Below are positions 54,146-60,791 of a stretch of DNA of 64,000 nt, piece by piece. The stretch is from Streptomyces sp. NBC_00554 (lineage in GTDB: Bacteria; Actinomycetota; Actinomycetes; Streptomycetales; Streptomycetaceae): positions 7,750,001-7,814,000 of the forward strand of contig NZ_CP107799.1 of NCBI RefSeq assembly GCF_041431135.1, given 5' to 3'. A program made the position numbers and the translations under genes. How positions within the stretch are numbered: the stretch's first letter is position 1; the number at the start of each line of letters is the position of its first letter. A model generated the notes under the pieces. That model was given only the letters and a program-made list of their open reading frames with translations, searched no databases and had not been told where the DNA came from.

Positions 54146-55575
54146 TGTCCCGTAAATGATCTTTGAGGCGTTCGGGGTGCGGCGGGTGTGTCAATTTAAC
54201 GGCTGATCTTGGTTGTTGAGTGGTCAGTTGTTGCTCGGGGTCAGGCGGCCCTCGAACGCGATCTGGAACGCGTTGAGAGGTGCTTTCCAGCGCATGGTCC
54301 ACCGCTTGCGGCCCTTCCCGGTCGGGTCCAGGCTCATCAGAGCCATGTAGATGCGCTTGAGGGCGGCGGCCTCGTTGGGGAAGTGTCCGCGGGCGCGGAC
54401 GGACCTGCGGATGCGGGCGTTGACGCTCTCGATCGCGTTCGTGCTGCAGATGACCTTGCGGATCTCGACGTCGAAGGAGAGGAAGGGCACGAACTCGGCC
54501 CAGGCGTCCGACCACAGCTTCACGATCGCTGGATACTTCCGGCCCCAGGACTCCTGGAACTCCAGGAAGCGCTCGGTGGCCGCGTCCTCGTTGGGTGCGG
54601 TGTAGACGGGCTTGAGGGCCTTGGCGACCTTGTCCCAGTCCTGACGGGCGGCATAACGGAACGAGTTCCGCAGCAGGTGAACCACACACGTCTGGACGAT
54701 CGTGCGAGGCCAGACGGTCTCCACGGCCTCGGGAAGGCCCTTGAGCCCGTCGCAGACCAGCATCAGCACGTCGTCCAAGCCGCGGTTCTTCAACTCGGTG
54801 AACACGTGCAGCCAGTACTTGGCGCCCTCGCCGCCGTCGCCGGCCCAGATGCCGAGGATGTCGCGGGTGCCGTCCACCGTCACCGCCATCACCACGTAGA
54901 TGGGACGGTTCGCGACCTTCCCGTCCCTGATCTTGACGTTGATGGCGTCCACCAACAGGACCGGGTAGACGCGGTCGAGAGGCCGGTTCTGCCATTCGGC
55001 CATGCCCTCCATCAAATGGTCGGTGATGGTGGAGACGGTCTGCTTGGACACCTCGGCGCCGTACACCTCGGCGAGATGAGCCGATATCTCCCCGTGAGTG
55101 AGGCCTTTCGCGGACAAGGAGAGCACCATCTCGTCGATGCCGGTCAGGCGCCGCTGTCGCTTCTTGACGATCTGCGGCTCGAAGCTGCCAGCAGTGTCGC
55201 GGGGCACCTTCACTTCCACCGGCCCGACGTCGGTCAGCACGGTCTTGGCCCGACTTCCGTTGCGGGAGTTGCCGCTGCCCCGACCGACAGCATCGTGGGG
55301 TTCGTAGCCGAGGTGATCGGTGATCTCGCCTTCCAGAGCAGATTCCAGGACCCGCTTGGTCAGCTGCTGCAGCAGCCCGCCTTGACCGGTCAGCTGCAAG
55401 CCCTCCGACCGGGCCCGCTCCACCAGCATCGCGACCAGTTGCTCATCGGACACGGGCGCACGCTGCCCGGACGGGGCACTCTCGACAGGTTCCACAGTCT
55501 CCAACTCCACGGCGGTGTCAGTCACTTGACGTCTCTCCCATGATCGTCGGATCCGCCGTTAGATTTACACTCCCC
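54146..55575 (-). mobile_element. IS256-family insertion sequence
   Basis: One end near GGCTGTCCCGTAAATGATC (54144), the other near TAGATTTACACTCCCCC (55560-55576); GTAAAT is shared as inverted end sequence. Exact boundaries uncertain by about 10 bp. It lies 165 bp upstream of the RHIM gene and may have replaced its natural promoter region. Confidence 0.7.
54224..55525 (-). CDS. IS256-family transposase
   Basis: 433 aa mutator-type transposase: GYEPHDAVGRGSGNSRNG, the DDE residues in YPVLLVDAINVKI (Asp), LVCDGLKGLPEAVE (Asp) and ICSTNAIESVNARIRRSVR (Glu). The HLLRNSFRYAARQDW stretch is family typical. Full length and uninterrupted. Confidence 0.94.
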   Translation of the reverse strand: MTDTAVELETVEPVESAPSGQRAPVSDEQLVAMLVERARSEGLQLTGQGGLLQQLTKRVLESALEGEITDHLGYEPHDAVGRGSGNSRNGSRAKTVLTDVGPVEVKVPRDTAGSFEPQIVKKRQRRLTGIDEMVLSLSAKGLTHGEISAHLAEVYGAEVSKQTVSTITDHLMEGMAEWQNRPLDRVYPVLLVDAINVKIRDGKVANRPIYVVMAVTVDGTRDILGIWAGDGGEGAKYWLHVFTELKNRGLDDVLMLVCDGLKGLPEAVETVWPRTIVQTCVVHLLRNSFRYAARQDWDKVAKALKPVYTAPNEDAATERFLEFQESWGRKYPAIVKLWSDAWAEFVPFLSFDVEIRKVICSTNAIESVNARIRRSVRARGHFPNEAAALKRIYMALMSLDPTGKGRKRWTMRWKAPLNAFQIAFEGRLTPSNN

Positions 55576-55714
55576 CTCTTCGCGCGAGGGAGGTGAACCG
55601 CACACCATCAATGTGTCTGTCAGTTCCGACCCTCTGCTGAACCTCCGGGCCGGGGGCAAGCTTCCACCCGCGAGCGTCCCGGTTAACGAATGCGTGCGGC
55701 ACAGGGCGAGTTAC

Positions 55715-56038
55715 TCAGTTCCCCTGATCACGGCACTTCTGTGTGCGGCTGTTGAGGTCGGGTGGATAGCCCTTGGCGCGCAGGAAAGTGTCGAGGGCGA
55801 GGGCGACGATGTCGCCGTGTGCGATGTTGGAGTCGGCGTTGTAGCGACGGACGCGTCGTTGGAGCTGGAGGATTTCAGGGACGGCGTAGTTGAGTTGTCC
55901 GCGGCTGGTGTGGCGACCGTTGATGATCTCTGCTGTGTCCGGGTGAGGGGCGAAAGGGTCGTCGGGCGGGTGGGATTGCGCGTCGAGGACATCAGCCAGG
56001 TCGCGTAGGAGGCGGGCGTGATGCGAGAGGTCGGGCAT
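55715..56038 (-). CDS. Small DNA-binding candidate related to the ParB-like gene
   Basis: 107 aa. The C-terminal half (VPEILQLQRRVRRYNADSNIAHGDIVALALDTFLRAKGY) parallels the C-terminus of the ParB-like protein upstream on the same strand (VPAALKLKKRIKRFALDNELDHLPIGAIVSVALDEWLTTRGF); each is listed here only to locate the shared region, residues about 52-92 and 224-265. This looks like a ribbon-helix-helix-type domain. CGGAG precedes ATG 56038. Iteron-like repeats lie just upstream, so it may bind them. Confidence 0.6.
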   Translation of the reverse strand: MPDLSHHARLLRDLADVLDAQSHPPDDPFAPHPDTAEIINGRHTSRGQLNYAVPEILQLQRRVRRYNADSNIAHGDIVALALDTFLRAKGYPPDLNSRTQKCRDQGN

Positions 56039-56058
56039 GAGGTGCTCCGGTCGGGGCC

Positions 56059-56108
56059 ACTATTCGGATAGCGGGCGGCCTATCGGCCTAGTGGGCTATC
56101 GGACTAGT
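56059..56108. repeat. Iteron-like repeats, candidate partition site or operator
   Basis: CTATCGGCCTAGT (56080) and CTATCGGACTAGT (56096) are 13-bp direct repeats 16 bp apart; ACTATTCGGATAG (56059) is a related inverted copy. They sit between the parB-like terminator and the small RHH-like gene. Confidence 0.5.
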
Positions 56109-56116
56109 TGAGGGAC

Positions 56117-56153
56117 GGGTGGCCGCGAACAGCAGGTGTGTTCGCGGCCACCC
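56117..56153 (-). terminator. Terminator of the par operon
   Basis: Perfect 15-bp stem GGGTGGCCGCGAACA with its complement, 7-nt loop, 17 bp after the parB-like stop (reading on the minus strand). Confidence 0.85.
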
Positions 56154-56170
56154 GGTTGTCGTGGGGTGTG

Positions 56171-56968
56171 TCAGAACCCGCGGGTGGTGAGCCACTCGTC
56201 CAGGGCGACGGAGACGATGGCGCCGATGGGCAGGTGGTCGAGTTCGTTGTCCAGGGCGAAGCGCTTGATCCGCTTCTTCAGCTTCAACGCCGCGGGAACC
56301 GACGAGTCGAGCCCCTCGCGCGCGATGATCCGCTGGTTGAGAACCTCGGCCACGTCAGGAATGTCCCTAGGCCGGCCCGACCCCTGAGTCCACGGCACTG
56401 TCTCGCTGGGCGCCGCTTCCAAAGAGCCAACCGGACCCCAGGGAGCCTCCGGCGCATCGATCCGAACCGGGAAAGCCCCAGCAGTCCCCGCCGGGAGGAT
56501 CGGCTGACGCACCGCCACTTCGCCCCCCTCAGACAGGACAACACCGGGCGGGGGCTCAGCGGGCGTAGGGCTCGGCATGGCCCCGGACACCGGATGGGAA
56601 GCCACGGAAGGGGACGTTCGCCCTTCTGGCGAAGACCCTGCGCCGACCTGAGCCGGCTGTCTGGAGGACACAGAACCGTGATCCACATCCTCACGTTGCG
56701 AGGACGTCACGGAGACCTCGGACTTGGCAGGAGAAGGATCCGTCCCCGCCGCCTGCTCGTCGCGCGATCCGACAGCAAGTGCCGAGCCTGCCCCTTGCTT
56801 GACGACGCCAGAGCCCGGGGCCGACGTGGCTGCCTGCTCGGCCTGGAGCTGTTCGCGGGTGAGTTCAGCCGAAGGGGCAGGTGCCCGGTCCGCCTGCTTG
56901 GCCACCTCACCGAGGACGCGGCCACTGCGTCGGGCCGGCGGCCTCTGCCGCTCGTTCTTCTCACTCAT
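56171..56968 (-). CDS. ParB-like centromere-binding candidate
   Basis: 265 aa from ATG 56968, which overlaps the parA stop (ATGA). Long low-complexity, Pro/Ser/Ala-rich N-terminal region (about 1-190), then a compact basic-helical C-terminus (residues about 224-265) shared with the small gene at 55715. No classical ParB N-domain. Place directly after parA and the RHH-like C-terminus suggest the adaptor of a type Ib-style partition system; this is inference. Confidence 0.6.
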   Translation of the reverse strand: MSEKNERQRPPARRSGRVLGEVAKQADRAPAPSAELTREQLQAEQAATSAPGSGVVKQGAGSALAVGSRDEQAAGTDPSPAKSEVSVTSSQREDVDHGSVSSRQPAQVGAGSSPEGRTSPSVASHPVSGAMPSPTPAEPPPGVVLSEGGEVAVRQPILPAGTAGAFPVRIDAPEAPWGPVGSLEAAPSETVPWTQGSGRPRDIPDVAEVLNQRIIAREGLDSSVPAALKLKKRIKRFALDNELDHLPIGAIVSVALDEWLTTRGF

Positions 56969-57678
56969 GCGTCGAGCTCCTTCATGAGGCTGGTGTACTC
57001 GCTCAGTTCGGTCGGGATCTCGCCGAAAGCCTCCATGTAGTGCACCCACGAATGGATGACGGTCTCCGCGAGCGGGAACGGCTCATCACGGTCCGGCCCT
57101 ATTCCTTCACCCACGGCCGGGTCCAGCAGCTTCTCCTTCGCCGCGCGGGGAAGGCTGGTGCGGTCATCAGCCTTCACCAGCACCACGTGAGCGGTGACAC
57201 CGTGCTCGTTGCGGGCAGCGGCACGCTCGGCCTCGTCGAAGGTGGCGATGAGCTTGCGACGCTCGATCTTGGTGGGAGCAACCGGCACGATCAGCCGGTT
57301 CGTCTCGGTAACCGCCTCGTGAAACACCTTCGCGCTGCCACCGCCGGCGTCGACCACGATCGCGCCGAATTCGGACCGCTTCGCGCGGAGATACTCGGCG
57401 ATATCGTCGAACGGGTACCGCTCGACGACCAAGTTGTCCGGGATCTCGAAGCCATCAGCCTTGGCGACCTTGAACCAGTCGTAGGCGGACTGACTCGACG
57501 CATCCGCGTCCAGAAGCAGCGTCGGCAGCCCGACGACCACGGCGTAGTAGAGAGCGATGAACCAGGCAGACGTCGTCTTTCCGGTACCGCCCTTCAGCAT
57601 GGCCACAACGATCACGAAGGCGTCAAAGACGCCAACCGTGGCTGCCGCCAGATCCTTGTACCGGGTGTTCTCATTCAT
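56965..57678 (-). CDS. parA: ParA-family partition ATPase
   Basis: 237 aa. Deviant Walker A KGGTGKTTSAW (about residues 29-39), LLLDADASSQSA (switch I) and AIVVDAGGG (Walker B-like). Lacks an N-terminal HTH, as in short plasmid ParA proteins. GGAG precedes ATG 57678. Stop and start overlaps (ATGA) join it to the ORFs on both sides. Drives plasmid or element segregation with its DNA-binding partner. Confidence 0.85.
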   Translation of the reverse strand: MNENTRYKDLAAATVGVFDAFVIVVAMLKGGTGKTTSAWFIALYYAVVVGLPTLLLDADASSQSAYDWFKVAKADGFEIPDNLVVERYPFDDIAEYLRAKRSEFGAIVVDAGGGSAKVFHEAVTETNRLIVPVAPTKIERRKLIATFDEAERAAARNEHGVTAHVVLVKADDRTSLPRAAKEKLLDPAVGEGIGPDRDEPFPLAETVIHSWVHYMEAFGEIPTELSEYTSLMKELDA

Positions 57679-57869
57679 GTGGGTCTGATCTCCTGAAGTG
57701 GGAAGCCTGGTGTCTTGACGGATGTCGACAACGACGGCGACACCCGATGGGGCCGCGCACGGACGACCGGGGGAGCCCGCGCCGTGCAAGCGGGGCCGGG
57801 ATCGTGAGAGCGCGAGCCCTGGCTTCGACTGGTGCCGTGGGGACCAGCAGCAAGGAATGGGGTGCTCAT
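57675..57869 (-). CDS. Small ORF bridging the HTH gene and parA
   Basis: 64-aa frame that starts in an ATGA overlap with the HTH gene stop (ATG 57869) and ends in an ATGA overlap with the parA start. Composition is Pro/Arg/Ser/His-rich with no domain. Both couplings argue for real translation, possibly only to carry ribosomes to parA. Confidence 0.45.
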   Translation of the reverse strand: MSTPFLAAGPHGTSRSQGSRSHDPGPACTARAPPVVRARPHRVSPSLSTSVKTPGFPLQEIRPT

Positions 57870-58435
57870 GACCGTTTCCTCGCCTTGCTGGCGGGGCCGT
57901 GACGGTGCTTGGGCCGCATGCGGGTCCCGACCTGGCGCAGAAGCCGGTAGACCGTGGCAACGGAGTAACTGCACTCCTTCGCGAGCTCCGGGACCGTAGC
58001 GCCGCCCTCGTACCTCACCCGCAAAGACAGCGCCAGCTTCCGCCGCTTGGAGATCGCGGCGACGGAACGCACCCGCCGCGTCTGCTGAGCCGACCGCGGG
58101 CTGCCACCCGCCTCGATCAACAAACGCCGAGCCGCGCGCCTCGTCCCCGCCCCCGCCTTCGCCAGCTCGATGAGAGTGGCGCCATGCTGCTCGTAGAGGG
58201 TGCGCAGACGGACAGCGAGATGCTGACGGGCCGGTCCGCTCTCGCGCAGCTTGCGGGTCTGCCAGGACGTACGCATCACCGTCCCCGCTTCACGCAGGCG
58301 GTTGATGACCGTGCCGTGTGACAGGCCGCTGATGACGACGAGTTCGGCGACGCCCGCTCCGGATTCGTACCGGGCACGCAGAGCCTGCGGCGTGACCGGC
58401 ACCTCGTCGTCCGGCGCAGATGCTTCGGTGTTCAT
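57866..58435 (-). CDS. Protein with three helix-turn-helix-like repeats
   Basis: 189 aa from ATG 58435, overlapping the stop of the upstream gene (ATGA). Three related segments of about 40 aa: LRARYESGAGVAELVVISGLS, LRTLYEQHGATLIELAKAGAG and LRVRYEGGATVPELAKECSYS followed by TVxRLLR, each an HTH of the type seen in small plasmid regulators. Very basic C-terminus. Likely binds DNA for plasmid control. Confidence 0.7.
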   Translation of the reverse strand: MNTEASAPDDEVPVTPQALRARYESGAGVAELVVISGLSHGTVINRLREAGTVMRTSWQTRKLRESGPARQHLAVRLRTLYEQHGATLIELAKAGAGTRRAARRLLIEAGGSPRSAQQTRRVRSVAAISKRRKLALSLRVRYEGGATVPELAKECSYSVATVYRLLRQVGTRMRPKHRHGPASKARKRS

Positions 58436-59964
58436 GCAGTGGACTCCCATTCCCTGAGGGCTTCGGTACGCGCGGCGGCCAGCTCGTCGTAGGAGCGCTG
58501 GTCGCAGGAAGTGATGAGGATCAGGCGCCCGTCACTGGCGACCCGCCAGGCCGGATCGACTCGCCCCGACACCGGATGGCGGACAATCCCGCCAGGCCCC
58601 CGCCACGGCACTGGGACCTCGTCCGGACGCAGGGCCGGGACCACCACCTGACGCCCGTCACGGACCACAACCAGGGCCTTGCAGCGGTGCTCCGACAGCT
58701 GCTCCAGTGCCTTCCGGTAGGCGGCTCGCTCGGCGGCGTGGAAGGCCCGACGGCTCTTGGCGGTGCCCGCGGTCCCGTATTGGTCGGCGATCAGATCCCA
58801 GCCGTGAGCGGGTATGTCCCGGCGGTCGGCAACAGCCTCCCGATGACTGTTACCGAAGCCCTCCAGCGCTCGGGGTGCCAGAGACCAGACCTCGCCCATG
58901 CGGTGGACCAGGCCGTGGATCGCGAGTCGGTGGAGCGTGCGGTAGGCGGTTGCGCGGGAGACGGAGGAGGTGATGACGAGTTCGCTGACGGCTTGATGGG
59001 GCCGGGCGTGCAAGGCTCCGATGATCATGAGGGCGGAACTGCCCAGGCCGTGGGGAGCGAAGGCATCGTGGGCCATGAGGCGGCTGATGACGGTGGAGTC
59101 GACGTCGGCCGTGATGGCCGTCTCGGGAGTGGACCACTCCTCAAGTGCCAGGTCGGGGGGGAACTGAGTGGTCTGATGCCGAGAAGAGGGGCCCTTTGCC
59201 GCACCCCTCGGACCATTCCCGAGGTACCACGTGGAGCCCTCTGTGCCGTGCCCGACGCGAAGCCGGCGCAGCCATCCATCCGGCCTCAGAACGGTCTCGT
59301 AGGCGTTCCGGAGGGTCTGTCGGGAGACTCCGGCCTCCTCAGCGGTCTGGCGCTCGCTCGCAGCGTGCAGACGGCCGCCGGCGCTCTCGGCAAAGTTGAG
59401 ATGCGCGCGCAGCACCCGCAAGGCGGTGCGTCCTCGTTTCCCACGCCATGGGGTGACCTCGATCCGGTCGCGGAGGGCTGCGAGGACTTCGTGGGAGTGC
59501 TGGCGGGATTCAACCCGCGCCGTGGAGCTGACAGTTGTGCGGGCGCTGTCCCAGATCCGGTGAAGGTATGCCAGGGCGCGTGCCTGCCCAGAGCGCAGAG
59601 CGACGGTCCGCGTGTGGCGGCCGCCCTCGTGATCCGGGTGCAGGAGCAGACCAGCCAGCTGGTGCACCGTGCCCCCGCTGCGTGCGAGGTGGCAGGCGAT
59701 GGCGGCGGTGATGCGGTGGCCGTGCTCGGCCAGGCCCTGCCGGTCCTCGCGCGGGACGACCCGTCCCTGACGGTCGAGCCTGCTGTAGTTCCCCACGGCG
59801 TAGCGGCCGGTGAGATCGCCGAGGAGGACGAGATCAGCGGCGATCCGCGGCAGTCCGGCGAGCCCCAGCGGTGAAGTCCGAGCAGCTGTGACTGCGTCTG
59901 GCTGCGAAGTTGATAGACCTGAAGCCTTCTGAGAGGAGTGCAGAGGGAGCGTGTCGTATGGCAT
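58432..59964 (-). CDS. Plasmid replication/regulatory protein with winged helices
   Basis: About 510 aa from ATG 59964 (start uncertain; 59997 also possible). N-terminal half contains DRIEVTPWRGKRGRTALRVL; middle has an HTH (RQTAEEAGVSRQTLRNAYETVLR, about positions 225-247) and a second winged helix (VISRLMAHDA, ALHARPHQAVSELVITSSVSRATAYRTL, about 325-352). C-terminus is basic. First gene of an operon coupled by ATGA to HTH, small ORF, parA and parB-like genes, which suits a Rep or copy-control protein of an actinobacterial plasmid. No catalytic Rep motif identified. Confidence 0.6.
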   Translation of the reverse strand: MPYDTLPLHSSQKASGLSTSQPDAVTAARTSPLGLAGLPRIAADLVLLGDLTGRYAVGNYSRLDRQGRVVPREDRQGLAEHGHRITAAIACHLARSGGTVHQLAGLLLHPDHEGGRHTRTVALRSGQARALAYLHRIWDSARTTVSSTARVESRQHSHEVLAALRDRIEVTPWRGKRGRTALRVLRAHLNFAESAGGRLHAASERQTAEEAGVSRQTLRNAYETVLRPDGWLRRLRVGHGTEGSTWYLGNGPRGAAKGPSSRHQTTQFPPDLALEEWSTPETAITADVDSTVISRLMAHDAFAPHGLGSSALMIIGALHARPHQAVSELVITSSVSRATAYRTLHRLAIHGLVHRMGEVWSLAPRALEGFGNSHREAVADRRDIPAHGWDLIADQYGTAGTAKSRRAFHAAERAAYRKALEQLSEHRCKALVVVRDGRQVVVPALRPDEVPVPWRGPGGIVRHPVSGRVDPAWRVASDGRLILITSCDQRSYDELAAARTEALREWESTA

Positions 59965-60054
59965 TCTGGGGCCGTCCCGCAAAGACGTGGACGCCACCTA
60001 GGCCCGCGAAAACCGCAGGTGGTGTCCGGAACCGACCTCCAATCGGTGCCAGCT

Positions 60055-60084
60055 AAGCCTCCAGGATTCCCGTCCTGGGGGCTT
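60055..60084. terminator. Hairpin upstream of the plasmid operon
   Basis: AAGCCTCCAGGA / TCCTGGGGGCTT, 12 pairs with one G-T, loop TTCCCG, followed by TCGTCT on the plus strand. May be a plus-strand terminator or a leader structure of the minus-strand operon. A further repeat GGACGCCACCT (59990) / AGGTGGTGTCC lies upstream. Confidence 0.5.
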
Positions 60085-60220
60085 TCGTCTGTCTGGCTCC
60101 AGCGGAGGCAGGCGTCCCCATCGCAACTCGACCGAGGTCGAGGCGGAGAGCCGCCGAGGTCGCTCCGTCTGATCGAGCCGGCCGACTCGGACTACCCGGA
60201 GACACTTTTCAGAGGGATCT

Positions 60221-60291
60221 CCTCTGACTGCCTCCGAGCGGCCCGGGTCGAACCGGGGTCGAATCAGAGCGTTTTCCTCTGACTGTCTCCG
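60221..60291. repeat. Right flank repeats of the accessory block
   Basis: CCTCTGACTGCCTCCG (60221) recurs as CCTCTGACTGTCTCCG (60276). Between them, at 60242-60263, lies the T-arm-like CCCGGGTCGAACCGGGGTCG plus two bases, matching 27158-27179 with two differences. Confidence 0.45.
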
Positions 60292-60391
60292 CTCGCCTCT
60301 GCAACCCGTCCTAGCAGGTCACAGCCGTTTCGGCCTCCATAAGACAAGGTCAGAAGGATGCGGCAGAATTACCACTGATAATGGGGCGGCC

Positions 60392-60447
60392 GCGGGTTCG
60401 AGTCCCGTCACCGGTACAACGCGCCGGTGTAGCTCAGGGGTTAGAGC
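60392..60447 (+). ncRNA. Permuted tRNA-like module 1 (YrlA-type Y RNA candidate)
   Basis: In order: T stem GCGGG, T loop TTCGAGT, CCCGT; then a 7-bp acceptor-like stem CACCGGT/GCCGGTG closed by loop ACAACGC; then TA (tRNA positions 8-9); then D arm GCTC AGGGGTTA GAGC. The 3' half of a tRNA thus precedes the 5' half, joined through the acceptor end, as in the tRNA-like domain of bacterial Y RNAs bound by Rsr. Flanking GGCGG (60386) and CCGCC may form the outer stem. Full transcript ends unknown. Confidence 0.6.
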
Positions 60448-60617
60448 ACCTACGTCGGTTCCGCCGGCTTTGAACTCTGGACACCACAACTTCATGCACC
60501 TCCCGGTGCGCAGGCTGCGGCTACTTCTCTCTCAAAGAATCCAGGCCGCCGCCGATTTGATCTCGGGAGGCGCAGCTCATGGTGTGTGCCCGGTGCGCAG
60601 GCAGCGGATACTTCGGG

Positions 60618-60701
60618 AACTGGTGGGGAAGATTCCTCATGCGGGTTCGAATCCCGTCATCGACCTCGGGTCGGTGTGGCGGAATGGAAGACGCGCCAGT
60701 T
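60618..60701 (+). ncRNA. Permuted tRNA-Leu-like module 2 (YrlA-type Y RNA candidate)
   Basis: Outer stem AACTGG (60618) with CCAGTT (60696); a 17-nt variable-arm hairpin (GGGGA/TCCTC); T arm GCGGG TTCGAAT CCCGT; acceptor-like stem CATCGAC/GTCGGTG with loop CTCGG; TG; D arm GCG GAATGGAAGA CGC. All class II tRNA parts are present in permuted order. A 26-bp near-repeat (CCCGGTGCGCAGGC, then GCGG and TACTTC) precedes module 2 (60589) and follows module 1 (60502). The 91 bp to rsr hold nothing else. Confidence 0.6.
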
Positions 60702-60791
60702 TATAAGCAACCGTCGCCGATTCCGACCTCGGGCACGCTCCATTTGCTGCGCCTCCCTCCGTTACACCAATGAATTCGGGGGGAATTCACC

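Noticed and set aside
53625..54995. 456-aa frame running from the IS256 element into the RHIM gene
   Set aside because: Upstream part is a shadow of the transposase in another frame; the real gene starts at 53981 with GGAG.
58420..59874. 484-aa plus-strand frame opposite the replication-like gene
   Set aside because: Minus-strand gene has HTH motifs and ATGA coupling; the plus-strand frame has neither.
60423..60480. Ordinary tRNA gene starting GCCGGTGTAGCTCAG
   Set aside because: After the D arm there is no anticodon arm and T arm downstream; the matching T arm and acceptor strand lie upstream, so it is permuted.
60470..60706. 78-aa frame (and overlapping frames with a CxxC pattern) between the tRNA-like modules
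   Set aside because: Overlaps the RNA module and repeats, no ribosome binding site; the CARCAG pattern comes from the 26-bp repeat.
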